Origin: Agaribacterium haliotis
GTDB taxonomy: Bacteria > Pseudomonadota > Gammaproteobacteria > Pseudomonadales > Cellvibrionaceae
Direction of reading: 5' to 3'
Assembly: GCF_002312815.1 (NCBI RefSeq)
Contig: NZ_NKQJ01000006.1
Coordinates: 124,001 to 188,000, forward strand
Length of the DNA: 64,000 nt
Made by a program: the position numbers and the translations under genes. Below, in pieces: positions 29,612 to 38,700 of this stretch (positions are counted from its first letter, which is position 1; every line of letters begins with the position of its first letter). The notes below the pieces were generated by a model, which had not been told where the DNA came from, did not search any database, and was given only the letters and a program-made list of their open reading frames with translations.

Positions 29612-30232
29612 TTACGCTTTAAAGCCCTTGCCAAGCACGTACACCTCGCGCGAGCGCGCGCGCGATGAATCCGGCTTGCGAATAACCACGGTTTTAAAGT
29701 GCTGACGACAATTTTTGACGTAGTCGTCAAAACCTTCACCCTGAAACACCTTGCAGGCAAAACTGCCATTGGCCGCCAGCGTTCGCACTGCAAAATCCAG
29801 CGCCAATTCAACTAAATACATGGCAGCAGGCTGATCCACAGCACTTACTCCACTCATGTTGGGGGCCATATCCGAAATTACAAGGTCACACTTATTATCA
29901 CCGAGTGTTTGCAGCAGCTTTTCGTAGACTGCATCCTCGGTAAAATCACCCTGCACAAAGTCGACACCGGCCATGCCGTCCATCGGCAGAATATCCGAGG
30001 CGATAACGGAGCCCTTAGCGCCGACCAACTCAACTGCCACCTGCGACCAACCACCGGGCGCGGCACCGAGATCGACCACACTCATACCGGGACGAAACAA
30101 TTTATCTTTTTTGTTCAACTCCACCAACTTGTAACTGGCGCGCGAACGATAACCGTCTTTTTGGCTTTGTTTTACATACTGATCGCTAAAGTGCTCTTGC
30201 AACCAGCGATTTGAACTTTTGGATTTGGCCAT
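29612..30232 (-). CDS. rlmE: 23S rRNA (uridine(2552)-2'-O)-methyltransferase RlmE (FtsJ)
   Basis: RlmE methylates U2552 in the 50S A-loop, a heat-shock-induced assembly step. The ATG at 30232 ([14 protein letters not shown]) gives 206 residues. Motifs are the SAM loop [15 protein letters not shown], the catalytic K-D-K-E set (including [17 protein letters not shown] and CKVFQGEG) and [15 protein letters not shown] at the end. It is divergent from yhbY, as in E. coli. Confidence 0.97.
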   Translation of the reverse strand: MAKSKSSNRWLQEHFSDQYVKQSQKDGYRSRASYKLVELNKKDKLFRPGMSVVDLGAAPGGWSQVAVELVGAKGSVIASDILPMDGMAGVDFVQGDFTEDAVYEKLLQTLGDNKCDLVISDMAPNMSGVSAVDQPAAMYLVELALDFAVRTLAANGSFACKVFQGEGFDDYVKNCRQHFKTVVIRKPDSSRARSREVYVLGKGFKA

Positions 30233-30313
30233 GCAATACAGACCGACGTAGATCAATAATAAATAAGCGCTTAAAATAGCACATTTCCCCTGCCACTACT
30301 TCTGGAACTCACT

Positions 30314-30613
30314 GTGCCCCTAAGCCGCGACACCATAAAACGCTACCGAAACATCGGCCACGACCTCAAACCCGTTGTCACCATTTCTGAGAACGGCCTC
30401 AGCGAGGGGCTGCTTGCCGAACTAGACAGGGCGCTCAACGATCACGAACTTATCAAAATAAAACTCGCCATTGGCGATCGCGATGCGCGCAAAAGCATTT
30501 GCGCCGAAGCCTGCGAGCACGCCAAAGCCGAAATTGTGCAAGAGATAGGCAAAGTAGCGCTGATTTTCCGCGAATCTGCGAAACCCAAACTAAAGACGTC
30601 AAATATTCGCTAA
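30314..30613 (+). CDS. yhbY: Ribosome assembly RNA-binding protein YhbY
   Basis: A 99-residue CRS1-YhbY domain protein that associates with pre-50S particles. The GTG at 30314 gives MPLSRDTIKRYRNIGHDLKPVV. Family hallmarks are the GL-rich segment NGLSEGLLAELDRALNDHELIKIK and the later EIGKVALIFRES. It is divergent from rlmE with an 81-bp shared promoter gap, the arrangement known from E. coli. Confidence 0.95.
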   Translation: MPLSRDTIKRYRNIGHDLKPVVTISENGLSEGLLAELDRALNDHELIKIKLAIGDRDARKSICAEACEHAKAEIVQEIGKVALIFRESAKPKLKTSNIR

Positions 30614-30725
30614 GGTTCGCTCCCTTAGCGGCAAATGTGAAAAAAAGACGCAACTTAAGGCCGCTGGCTTGCACCCCCGGGCGCCCTGCCCTAGGGTGGG
30701 GCTGAATTCAAACCCGGGTTAAGAC

Positions 30726-32168
30726 GTGTCTCTTTTTCGCAGCCTGCGCTTCAAACTCTGGCTCGCCATCGCCCTGCCGCTGCTTATTTTGCTCGGCGCG
30801 CAAGTCGGCCTGAACTACCTGCAGTTAAAGCAGCGCTTTTTAGACTTCAGCCAGGAAAGCCTGTACGAGCAGCTACCGCAGCTGTCCGAGCGCATTGTCG
30901 ACATCTACCAGCGCCGCCAAAGCCTGGCGCCATTAAAAAACCGCGACCGCCTGTGGCAGCGCCTTGTCGCTCGCAGCCTCAACCTTGAGCTTGCGGGCCC
31001 ACCCCGCCCCGGTGATTTCAATAAACACGAGAAGCGCCCCGAGGCACACAGCGCCGCGCCAAACCGAGCGCAGATGCAACTTATCCGCAGCTTAAGCCTC
31101 TACGATGCCGAGCGTCAGCTGATTGTCGGCCGCGATCACCGCAGCGGCGACAGCGAGTGGCTGCCAGTCTACGACGGCGCCACTACAATAGCCTGGCTGC
31201 GCTACAGCAAACCGGAAAAACTCGTGCGCCACAGCGAACAGCGCTTTCTCGAACAACAACTGCGCTATTTGTTAAGCGCCGGCGCCGCCATCGGCCTGCT
31301 GTCATTTGTCCTGGCGGCGCTAATCGCGCGCTGGCTCAGTGGCAGCATCGTCTCGGTGCGCGATGCCGCTGAGCGTGTCGGCCGCGGCGATTTTAGTGCG
31401 CGCATCAACAATGACAGCCAAGACGAGCTCGGCGAACTGTGCCGCAGTTTTAACGCCATGGCAGTCAAGCTCGAGCACAGTGAACAGTTGCGCCGGCGCT
31501 GGTTTGCCGATATCAGCCACGAGCTGCGCACCCCCGTCGCCGTGCTCAAGGCTCAAATCGAAGCCATGCTCGACGGCGTGCGCCCCTCGGACACCGACAA
31601 CCTCAATATCGTCAGCCGCCAAATCGACGATATGAGTCGGCTAATTAACGACATCTTTGAACTGGCCCTAAGCGATGCCAAGGCCCTGGTACTGCACAAA
31701 CACAGCTGCGAATTAGCCTTACTGCTTGAAGAGTTTCACGACGATCACCTGCAACACTGCCTTGAGCGCGGCATGGAATTTAGCCTGCAAATAAGCGATC
31801 GCGACTGCCTGGTCAACATAGACGACAAGCGCTTTAAGCAGGTGCTTAGCAACCTGCTCGAAAACAGTCTGCGCTACAGCGACAAACCCGGCAAAATTCA
31901 GTGGCAGTTGACCAAGCGCGGCGATGTGTTTCAACTGAGCTGCGACGACAGCGCCCCCGGCGTGCCCGCGAGCCAGCAGCAACAAATTTTTGAACGCCTT
32001 CAGCGCCTTGAACACAGCCGCAACCGCGCCAGCGGCGGCGCCGGCCTTGGCCTGGCACTGTGCCGCAGCCTGATCGAACAGCATGGTGGCAGCATTTACG
32101 CCCAGAGCAGCCCACTTGGCGGGCTCAGAATTGTGATCGATTTGCCCAACAGCGGAGCCCAAACGTGA
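30726..32168 (+). CDS. Sensor histidine kinase, BaeS-like
   Basis: A 480-residue membrane kinase. Transmembrane helix 1 is at about 10-30, a periplasmic sensor region spans about 31-175, and helix 2 is at about 178-198. HAMP follows (RDAAERVGRGDFSARI) and HisKA has the phosphoacceptor His265 (ISHELRTPVAVLKAQ). The ATPase motifs are N box NLLENSLRYSD, DDSAPG and GGAGLGLALC. The architecture is that of BaeS/envelope-stress kinases. The signal is not known. The GTG start at 30726 was chosen because helix 1 follows directly. Its stop overlaps the regulator GTG, so the two are coupled. Confidence 0.93.
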   Translation: MSLFRSLRFKLWLAIALPLLILLGAQVGLNYLQLKQRFLDFSQESLYEQLPQLSERIVDIYQRRQSLAPLKNRDRLWQRLVARSLNLELAGPPRPGDFNKHEKRPEAHSAAPNRAQMQLIRSLSLYDAERQLIVGRDHRSGDSEWLPVYDGATTIAWLRYSKPEKLVRHSEQRFLEQQLRYLLSAGAAIGLLSFVLAALIARWLSGSIVSVRDAAERVGRGDFSARINNDSQDELGELCRSFNAMAVKLEHSEQLRRRWFADISHELRTPVAVLKAQIEAMLDGVRPSDTDNLNIVSRQIDDMSRLINDIFELALSDAKALVLHKHSCELALLLEEFHDDHLQHCLERGMEFSLQISDRDCLVNIDDKRFKQVLSNLLENSLRYSDKPGKIQWQLTKRGDVFQLSCDDSAPGVPASQQQQIFERLQRLEHSRNRASGGAGLGLALCRSLIEQHGGSIYAQSSPLGGLRIVIDLPNSGAQT

Positions 32169-32845
32169 ACAAAGCTATCGCCATTGTCGAAGATGAACAG
32201 ACGCTTGCAGCCCTGGTTAGCGACTACTGCAAGGCCGCCGGCTACGACAGTGTTGTTTTCCACAACGGCAGCGAGGCCAGCACATGGTTTCAGAGCAACA
32301 GCGCTGCGCTGGCGGTGCTCGACATTATGCTGCCCGGCCAAGACGGCCTGAGTCTGTGCCGAGAAATAAAACAGCACAGCCCCAAAACCGGGATCATTAT
32401 GGCCACCGCCAAAGTAGAAGAAGTCGACCGTTTACTCGGGCTCGAGCTCGGTGCCGACGACTACCTGTGCAAACCCTACAGCCCCAAAGAATTAATTTTG
32501 CGCATCAAAGCCATTTTAAGGCGCACCCAGGGCGACAGCACAAAACAAGAAGTTCAACTCGACAAACAGCGCCTGTGCGTCAACATACACGGCACTGAAG
32601 TGCAGTTAACCGCGATCGAGTGCGCACTCTTTGCACTGCTGTTTCAAAGGCGCGGGCATATTTTTTCCAGGGCCTATATCATGGACAATATCTACAGTGA
32701 CTACCGGGTAGTCAGCGACCGCACGGTCGACAGTCACATTAAAAAATTGCGAAAAAAACTAAGTGAGGCCGCCCCCGAGCTGCAACTCATTCACTCGATT
32801 TATGGGGCCGGCTACAAATATGAATATCAGCAAAACAACAATTAA
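32165..32845 (+). CDS. Response regulator, OmpR/PhoB family (BaeR-like)
   Basis: A 226-residue DNA-binding regulator that partners the upstream kinase. The GTG at 32165 overlaps the kinase stop. The receiver domain has EDEQ at the acidic pocket, the phosphoacceptor Asp53 (LDIMLPGQDG), Ala/Thr in MATAK and Lys in CKPYSPKELI. The winged-helix domain (about 130-222) ends in DRTVDSHIKKLRKKL and SIYGAGYKYE. Its last 26 bp overlap the lipoprotein gene, which suggests a three-gene operon. Confidence 0.95.
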   Translation: MNKAIAIVEDEQTLAALVSDYCKAAGYDSVVFHNGSEASTWFQSNSAALAVLDIMLPGQDGLSLCREIKQHSPKTGIIMATAKVEEVDRLLGLELGADDYLCKPYSPKELILRIKAILRRTQGDSTKQEVQLDKQRLCVNIHGTEVQLTAIECALFALLFQRRGHIFSRAYIMDNIYSDYRVVSDRTVDSHIKKLRKKLSEAAPELQLIHSIYGAGYKYEYQQNNN

Positions 32846-33236
32846 AGCCACATTTACTGGCCTTAGCTGCGCACTCGCCGCCTGTGCCAGCAGCCCCAAA
32901 CCCGCCTACAGCGAATTTTTAACACGCATGAGCGATTCGGGCCTCAAGCACTTTGAACTTCGCTTTATGCCAGAGCCCAAAGCAAAAAATAAAAAACAAG
33001 CCGGCCGCGGCCAGCGCCCATCCAGCGGCAACCCCAAAAAAGCGTACCGCAAAGCCAGGGAACAGATGTTAAAAGAAGCCGACAGGCAAATTGCCCAAAA
33101 CCACTATTGCCGCGAAGGCTTCTGGGTCATGAGTTTTGAAAGCAGCGGCCGCGCACACCGCTTGCGTGGCGAGTGCAACGAACTCGCTTCAGCGGCGGAT
33201 AGAGAGCAGTTCCCGCAAACCCTTAAAAACTGGTAG
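32820..33236 (+). CDS. Small lipoprotein of unknown function
   Basis: A 138-residue protein starting at ATG 32820, inside the end of the regulator gene in another frame. It has a lipoprotein signal (FTGLSCALAACASS) with a lipobox ending at Cys22 or so. The mature part is basic, with a Lys/Gly-rich stretch (PKAKNKKQAGRGQRPSSGNPKK in pieces) and a pair of Cys (HYCREGFW, GECNEL). I recognise no family. Because it overlaps the two-component system, it may be a regulon member or an accessory sensor partner. Confidence 0.75.
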   Translation: MNISKTTIKATFTGLSCALAACASSPKPAYSEFLTRMSDSGLKHFELRFMPEPKAKNKKQAGRGQRPSSGNPKKAYRKAREQMLKEADRQIAQNHYCREGFWVMSFESSGRAHRLRGECNELASAADREQFPQTLKNW

Positions 33237-33260
33237 CCGTGCTTCGCTGCACAACAAAAC

Positions 33261-34868
33261 CTAGCCCGGTTTTGCCGCCAGCGCCCCCTCTAATTGCACG
33301 GCCGTCTGAGGAACAGCCAAACGCATACCGTGCTCGGCAACAGCTTCAATCACGGCCATATTGAGCGCCTCTTCGAGCTGCTTAAAGTGATCAAAATCGA
33401 CGACATCGAGGTAGGCATTCACTACCACCACAAAAGCATCTTGCTCAATATTCTCAAGGTGTACCCGCCTGGCTACTTCAAGCACTTTGTCGTTTTGTTC
33501 AAGCAAGTTCAGAAGTGCGGCAACCAGGGCAGAAATTTTTTCCGGCGGGCTGTCGAGCGTCAACCTCAACAATTTGCGATAGTGGCGCCTGTCGATGGAT
33601 GCAAAATTTTCGAGGTGTTTTGCGGAAAACTCGGAGTTGGGGATATAAACAATCGTGCGATCGAGCTTGCGAATCAAGGTAGAGCGCAAACCAATTTCTT
33701 CAACCGTACCGACAACATCGCCAAAACGACAAAAATCACCGGGTTTAATCGGCCTTGCCACATACAGTGTAAATGCACCAAAAACGTTTTCGAGCGTTTT
33801 TTGCGCTGCCAGCGCTACCGCCAGTGAGCCTATACCCAAACCCGCCAACACCGCACTGATATTAAAGCCGGCACCTTTCATCCACATCAAAAACAATACC
33901 AGTACCAGTAAGATTTTTAGGGTTGTGGCTAAGGGCCTGGCGACGGCAACACTGAAACGCTGCTTGTCGCCCTTTTGCATGTATATTGCGGTAGCAAGCT
34001 CTATCAAAGCAATGCCAAACACAGCTACACCACAATAATGTAAAAGTGCGGGATTAATAATCGCCTTGGCGCGAATGCTCAAGCCGAGATAGTTAATACT
34101 GAAAGCCAACAATTTAAAGTAGATAAAATAGCGCAGACCAAAATCAATAAAATAGCGGCAGGCTTTGGCGTAGGCAGCGGGGAAAGGCAATCTCAGCAGC
34201 GGCCAAGCCAGAAGCTTTAGCGCCAACCACAGAAAAACAAGCAACAAGACAAAAACCAATAACTGCCAATTTTTCATATAAAACATATGAATATCAGGCA
34301 GTATTTGCTCAAGGCTATCCGCCCACGGAGGATAACCAAATTCTTCCCAGAGTTTTGGCACCTTAGAAAGCGATGCGTTTGAAATGCGCCAGACCTTGGC
34401 GCCCGAGCCGTCCGGCACACGCTGAATATAAATAGGCACTTCGCCCATTTTGCTTTCAATGGTGCCGAGTAAATCCCGGTACGACGGCAGGCCGTCGTCC
34501 AGATGCCCTTCGGGGCTATCGCTCAAAGACGAAAGATCGATAATGCGCTGCTGATTCCAAACCAGAGCCAGGCGGCGAACTAATTCCGGCCCGCCGATGG
34601 CCGCGATATCTTTATCGAGATAACGCGTATCGGCATATTTTGCCGCCTGCTGCCAATCTTCGGCAATTGCCGCCTTGCGCAAATTCAACATTGCTGTCAG
34701 CGGGCTGCGCCCCACATTATCTTTGGCATCCAGTTTCAGCTGCTCAACCAAGGCTTCCGTGTCGCCATCTATGCTGCTTACTTCGGCAAGATTGACCTGC
34801 TCGTCCGCCGGTACCTGGGTTGGGATTATGCTGCACAGCGCCAGCATACAAATTACAAGCGTTCTCAC
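33261..34868 (-). CDS. MscS-family mechanosensitive channel
   Basis: A 535-residue protein with a signal peptide (about 1-21) and a periplasmic domain (about 22-190). Several transmembrane helices span about 195-370. The pore-lining helix is GLGIGSLAVALAAQKTLENVFGAF, matching MscS TM3, and the beta domain follows (PGDFCRFGDVVGTVEEIGLRST, VYIPNSEF). The GTG at 34868 has AAGGA upstream. MscS channels release solutes on osmotic downshift. The long periplasmic domain puts this in the group of larger YbdG/YnaI-like relatives. It faces the lipoprotein gene tail to tail. Confidence 0.92.
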   Translation of the reverse strand: MRTLVICMLALCSIIPTQVPADEQVNLAEVSSIDGDTEALVEQLKLDAKDNVGRSPLTAMLNLRKAAIAEDWQQAAKYADTRYLDKDIAAIGGPELVRRLALVWNQQRIIDLSSLSDSPEGHLDDGLPSYRDLLGTIESKMGEVPIYIQRVPDGSGAKVWRISNASLSKVPKLWEEFGYPPWADSLEQILPDIHMFYMKNWQLLVFVLLLVFLWLALKLLAWPLLRLPFPAAYAKACRYFIDFGLRYFIYFKLLAFSINYLGLSIRAKAIINPALLHYCGVAVFGIALIELATAIYMQKGDKQRFSVAVARPLATTLKILLVLVLFLMWMKGAGFNISAVLAGLGIGSLAVALAAQKTLENVFGAFTLYVARPIKPGDFCRFGDVVGTVEEIGLRSTLIRKLDRTIVYIPNSEFSAKHLENFASIDRRHYRKLLRLTLDSPPEKISALVAALLNLLEQNDKVLEVARRVHLENIEQDAFVVVVNAYLDVVDFDHFKQLEEALNMAVIEAVAEHGMRLAVPQTAVQLEGALAAKPG

Positions 34869-35003
34869 TCACTGTCCTTAGAAGGGGGTTGGGCTAATAT
34901 TTGCACAAATGCTAACAGACTATAGCCGCGAGGGGCAGAAACTTGCCGGCTTAGCCTTTTCGCCGGGCTCTATTAAAAGAAAGGTGACAAGACTTAGCGC
35001 TTA

Positions 35004-35468
35004 TTAAAGCTTGATCGCACTGTGATACTTGCGGGCAAGCTCGCGGGCGAGGTTCATCATCAACATCGCAAACAGCTCAAGGTCGTTTTTGTGTAAATCC
35101 ATTAACGCTTCACGACTTAAGACTAACAGGCGCGAATCACTGTTAACTTTCGCGCTGCAGAACTGCGGCTGAATACCAATAAACGCACTCTCACCAAAGG
35201 CCGCGCCGTAAGCCAGGCTGGCTTTTAAGGTTGGCAGGCCCTGGCACAAAGACAAACAATCAATGCGACCATCAAGCAAGATGTAAATAGAAGAAGGGGG
35301 CTCGTTTTCACTAAACACTGTCTCGCCAGCTTTGCGCTGTTCAAGCTCAAGATAGGCGCACAAATCATTCAGCTGATTTTTATTCAGAGCCCCAAATAAC
35401 GAAATACGCTCAGCATCAAAATCATCCACACTGAGAAACAGGGCACTTTGGGCATGAAGGACTGACAT
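35004..35468 (-). CDS. Stand-alone cyclic nucleotide-binding domain protein
   Basis: The ATG at 35468 has a strong ribosome binding site (AAGGAG, six bases upstream), giving 154 residues. An earlier in-frame start is not supported. The product is one cNMP-binding beta-barrel (FGALNKNQLNDLCAYLELEQRKAGETVFSENEPPSSIYILLDGRID in order) with the phosphate-binding cassette as AYGAAFGESAFIG. It lacks the CRP helix-turn-helix domain. It might act by binding a partner. The target is unknown. Downstream it runs toward the MscS gene on the same strand. Confidence 0.85.
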   Translation of the reverse strand: MSVLHAQSALFLSVDDFDAERISLFGALNKNQLNDLCAYLELEQRKAGETVFSENEPPSSIYILLDGRIDCLSLCQGLPTLKASLAYGAAFGESAFIGIQPQFCSAKVNSDSRLLVLSREALMDLHKNDLELFAMLMMNLARELARKYHSAIKL

Positions 35469-35748
35469 AGTGTACTCCTTAGGCCTTAAGGCAAAGCGCA
35501 AAACCGAGTTTACAAATCGAGCTTTATAAACCTGGCACCTGCCAATTTACCATCATTCAAACCAATTCAGTTTAAAAACTGCAATCTACAGGCCACATAA
35601 ATTTAGACCGTAAACACACTTTATAATTCCTACGTTGAACGATGCCTGAACGATGAACTTATTTAGTTATTCGACAAGTAAAGCAAAGCCTTTAATTGCG
35701 GTATAGCACATTAAGAATGCCTGTAAAACTTTACGGATATATAACTAC
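35469..35748. other. AT-rich gap between giant gene A and the cNMP-domain gene
   Basis: About 280 bp with no gene or conserved repeat that I can see, other than the terminator at its right end. It must contain the promoter of the cNMP-domain gene. No clear -35/-10 pair stands out. Confidence 0.4.
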
Positions 35749-35774
35749 AAAAAAGCCCGCATAAGCGGGCTTTG
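35749..35774 (-). terminator. Terminator of giant gene A
   Basis: GCCCGC / GCGGGC stem (35755-35760 and 35765-35770) with an ATAA-type loop and an A/T tract, seven bases beyond the gene's stop. It is almost identical, flanks included, to those at 41428 and 50563. Confidence 0.88.
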
Positions 35775-35780
35775 GAAAAA

Positions 35781-38700
35781 TCATTTCGCGTTTAAAAATC
35801 TTCGTCGACGCAAATGAACAACCAGCAATAAAAACATCGTCAGTAATAAATAACTATCCAAACTACCGCCGCCGCCTTTTTTCTTATTGCCACCGTCATC
35901 TGAACCACCTGGTGACGGGCTCGGCGATACGGCCGGGTCTGGAGATACAGCCGGGCTCGGAGATACAGCCGGGCTCGGAGATACAGCTGGGCTCGGCGAG
36001 GGCGAAGCACTTGGCGATGGGGAAGGCGACGGCTCTGCTTTTTGCTCAATGCGCAAATCAACACTTACTTCAGCCGAGCTAAGCGCCGGAACACCGCTGT
36101 CTGTCACTACAACACTAAGTGCATAGGTCTCACCTGCAAACGGCTCTGGATCAAAACTAAAGCTCGCAATATCATCTACAGAGATGGCTAGCTGGCCAAG
36201 ATCCCAGCTGTAGCTGTGCGTATCCGTGTCATTTGCATCATCAACGAAGGCGCTAACCGTTACCAGCCCCGCTTTAGCATCAATCGTATCAACCTCCATA
36301 CCAGCCTGTTGCAGCTCAATTTCAACCAGCGGTGCAACATTGCTATCGGTAATGGTCAGCGTGTGGCTGCTCTCAGTATCAAGTAACAACAGCTCGCGCG
36401 GTTCAATATCGCCAACCGTTGCAGAATGTATTTGAAGCTCAAGCAGCTCGTCACTTTCAACAAGTGAATCATCAATCACATTAAAGAATAAACTGGCTTC
36501 TTGTTGGTCTTGCTTAAACTCAACTAGCAGAGCCGCCAGATCAAGCGAGGGCTCCGCCAAAAAATCATCAACAGTAACCGTACTTGTAGCATCGACCCGG
36601 TTTAACTGCACAGATATTGGATACTCTGGCGCAGGGCCAGTTAAAGCTATTTGAATTTCAGCCATACTGTTTTCACCCGAAACTGAAATCGCATCAACAA
36701 ATTTTAAACGAGGATAAATAGTTACTCGCTGAGTGACGGTTTCAGAGCGATTGCCCGCATCGTCAATAGCCACCCAATTAAGAGCTAAAGACCCACTGGG
36801 CAAGCTGACTTTATTTTCTTCATCAAGAACAAGTAACTCTCCGTCCAGGCTGAGTTCAAGCTCCAGTTCAGAGTCAACCATATCCGAAGCCTCAACAGCA
36901 TCTACAGCAATTTCAACAAGCGTCAACTCAGCCGTCGCGTCGAGAACAAGGTCTGCACCAACGGCGCGAATTTCCGGCGCACCATTATCACCGCCGAGAT
37001 CGTCATCTTCCGAATCAAGCACACCATCGTTGTCATCGTCGGTATCAGCGTTATTACCTATGCCGTCATTGTCGAAGTCTTCCGTTTCAGTAGCATCATT
37101 CGGAAAGCTGTCGCTGTTATCCCCCAGGCCATCGCCATCGGAATCAGTTGTTTCTGAAGCATCATTTGGAAACGCATCAGCATTATCACCGGTACCGTCA
37201 CTGTCACGATCTGAAGACTCTGATGGGTCGTAAGGAAAAACATCTTCTGAATCTGCAACACCGTCATTGTCATCATCTGGGTCAAGCTCATCAAAGGTAT
37301 AGTCTAAATCATTATCTCTATATGTCTTTCCAGAGAAGCGTAGAGCTGGAACTTGCTTCGAACCACCAAAGTCCCAAAGAGCCTCACCATTTCGATTAAG
37401 TTCTTGCCCCCAATCAGCATACAAGCTTGATGGAAAACAGTGTTCGTCAGCGGCAGTTATCGGACACATTAACTGATCCAGAGATAACCCCTCTCCACAT
37501 GCAGAGTTAGAACCATTCAGAACGAAATAAACACCAACGATCGTCATGCGCTCACAAATAGCATTAAAAGAGATCCCACCTAAAACATGACTCTCTGCAC
37601 GCCCGAGTAAGCTCAATACATTTCTGAATTCAGTATTCTCATCCCCTTGAATCTCCCCAACCAACTCTCCAACCATAGCCCGGCTCGTGCTACTGATTGT
37701 AAGCTCTCCAGTAACAACAGCATTCTGGATTAGTACTTCAGAGCCAATTGCACCAACCAACCCCCCAATGTGCCGACTAGATGAAGACTGATCTTCAATA
37801 TTTACGACAACATATACTGATTCAATCGACGTTTTATCCGCGGAGGTTATTAGGCCGCCGATTTGAAAAGCATTACTCTCACCAATAATCGGTACCGTAC
37901 TCCACACCTCACGAACAGAAGAATTCGCAGAGTAAAAACTAAGCACTCCTTGATATTTAGCCCCTTTTATCAAAGCTAACGGGCCATCAAAACCGACCCC
38001 TGAGATTTTAGCTCCATCGAGATAACCGAAAAAGCTCAAGTCGTAACCCCGATCGAGATGCATATAGAGGTTTGAAATCCGGTGACCGTTTCCTTCAAAA
38101 ACAGCGCTAAATCGCCCTCCGTGCGTAAACCCAGATAATGAATCCCAGCCCTTACCATCATTCCAATATGTATCAGAGGCATCCATTACCCCGTCTCCAT
38201 TTGTATCAAAATCAAGAGTTTGTGTTAGCTCATACCCCCTACAGCGCTGCTGCAGGCGGCCGAGATAAATAACAAACGGGCAACCGGAACCATCTGCATC
38301 AGACGTCGAATCTAGTTTTTGAGCAGCCCCGTCTAACGCAAAACGTATCGCATCCAACTCAGCCAAACTAGAAATGTCTATCAAACCATCACTATCGGCG
38401 TCAACATCAACAATGCCATCATTATTGTCATCATTGTCCTCAGCATCGCTAATGCCGTCATTGTCTTGATCTCCTGGGTATGTATCTACCATTAAGCCAG
38501 AAGATAACTCACAGGCATCATCGCAGTCTTCAGGGAAGCCATCTAAATCAGCGTCTAGATATACCTCAGCGTTGTAAGGAAATTGATCTAATTGAATAGT
38601 ACTATTTGAAATACAGTCGCCATCACAGGTCAGAGCGTAGGTATCAGCATATCCGTCCCCATCACTATCCGTATGGGCACTCGAGTCGAAAGGCCAGGCA

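Noticed and set aside
30233-30313. Sigma-32 promoter for rlmE-ftsH
   Set aside because: Only weak partial matches in the divergent gap with yhbY. Not strong enough to call.
32060-32164. Longer N-terminus for the response regulator
   Set aside because: The extra 35 codons lie in the kinase gene. The GTG at 32165 gives the standard receiver start.
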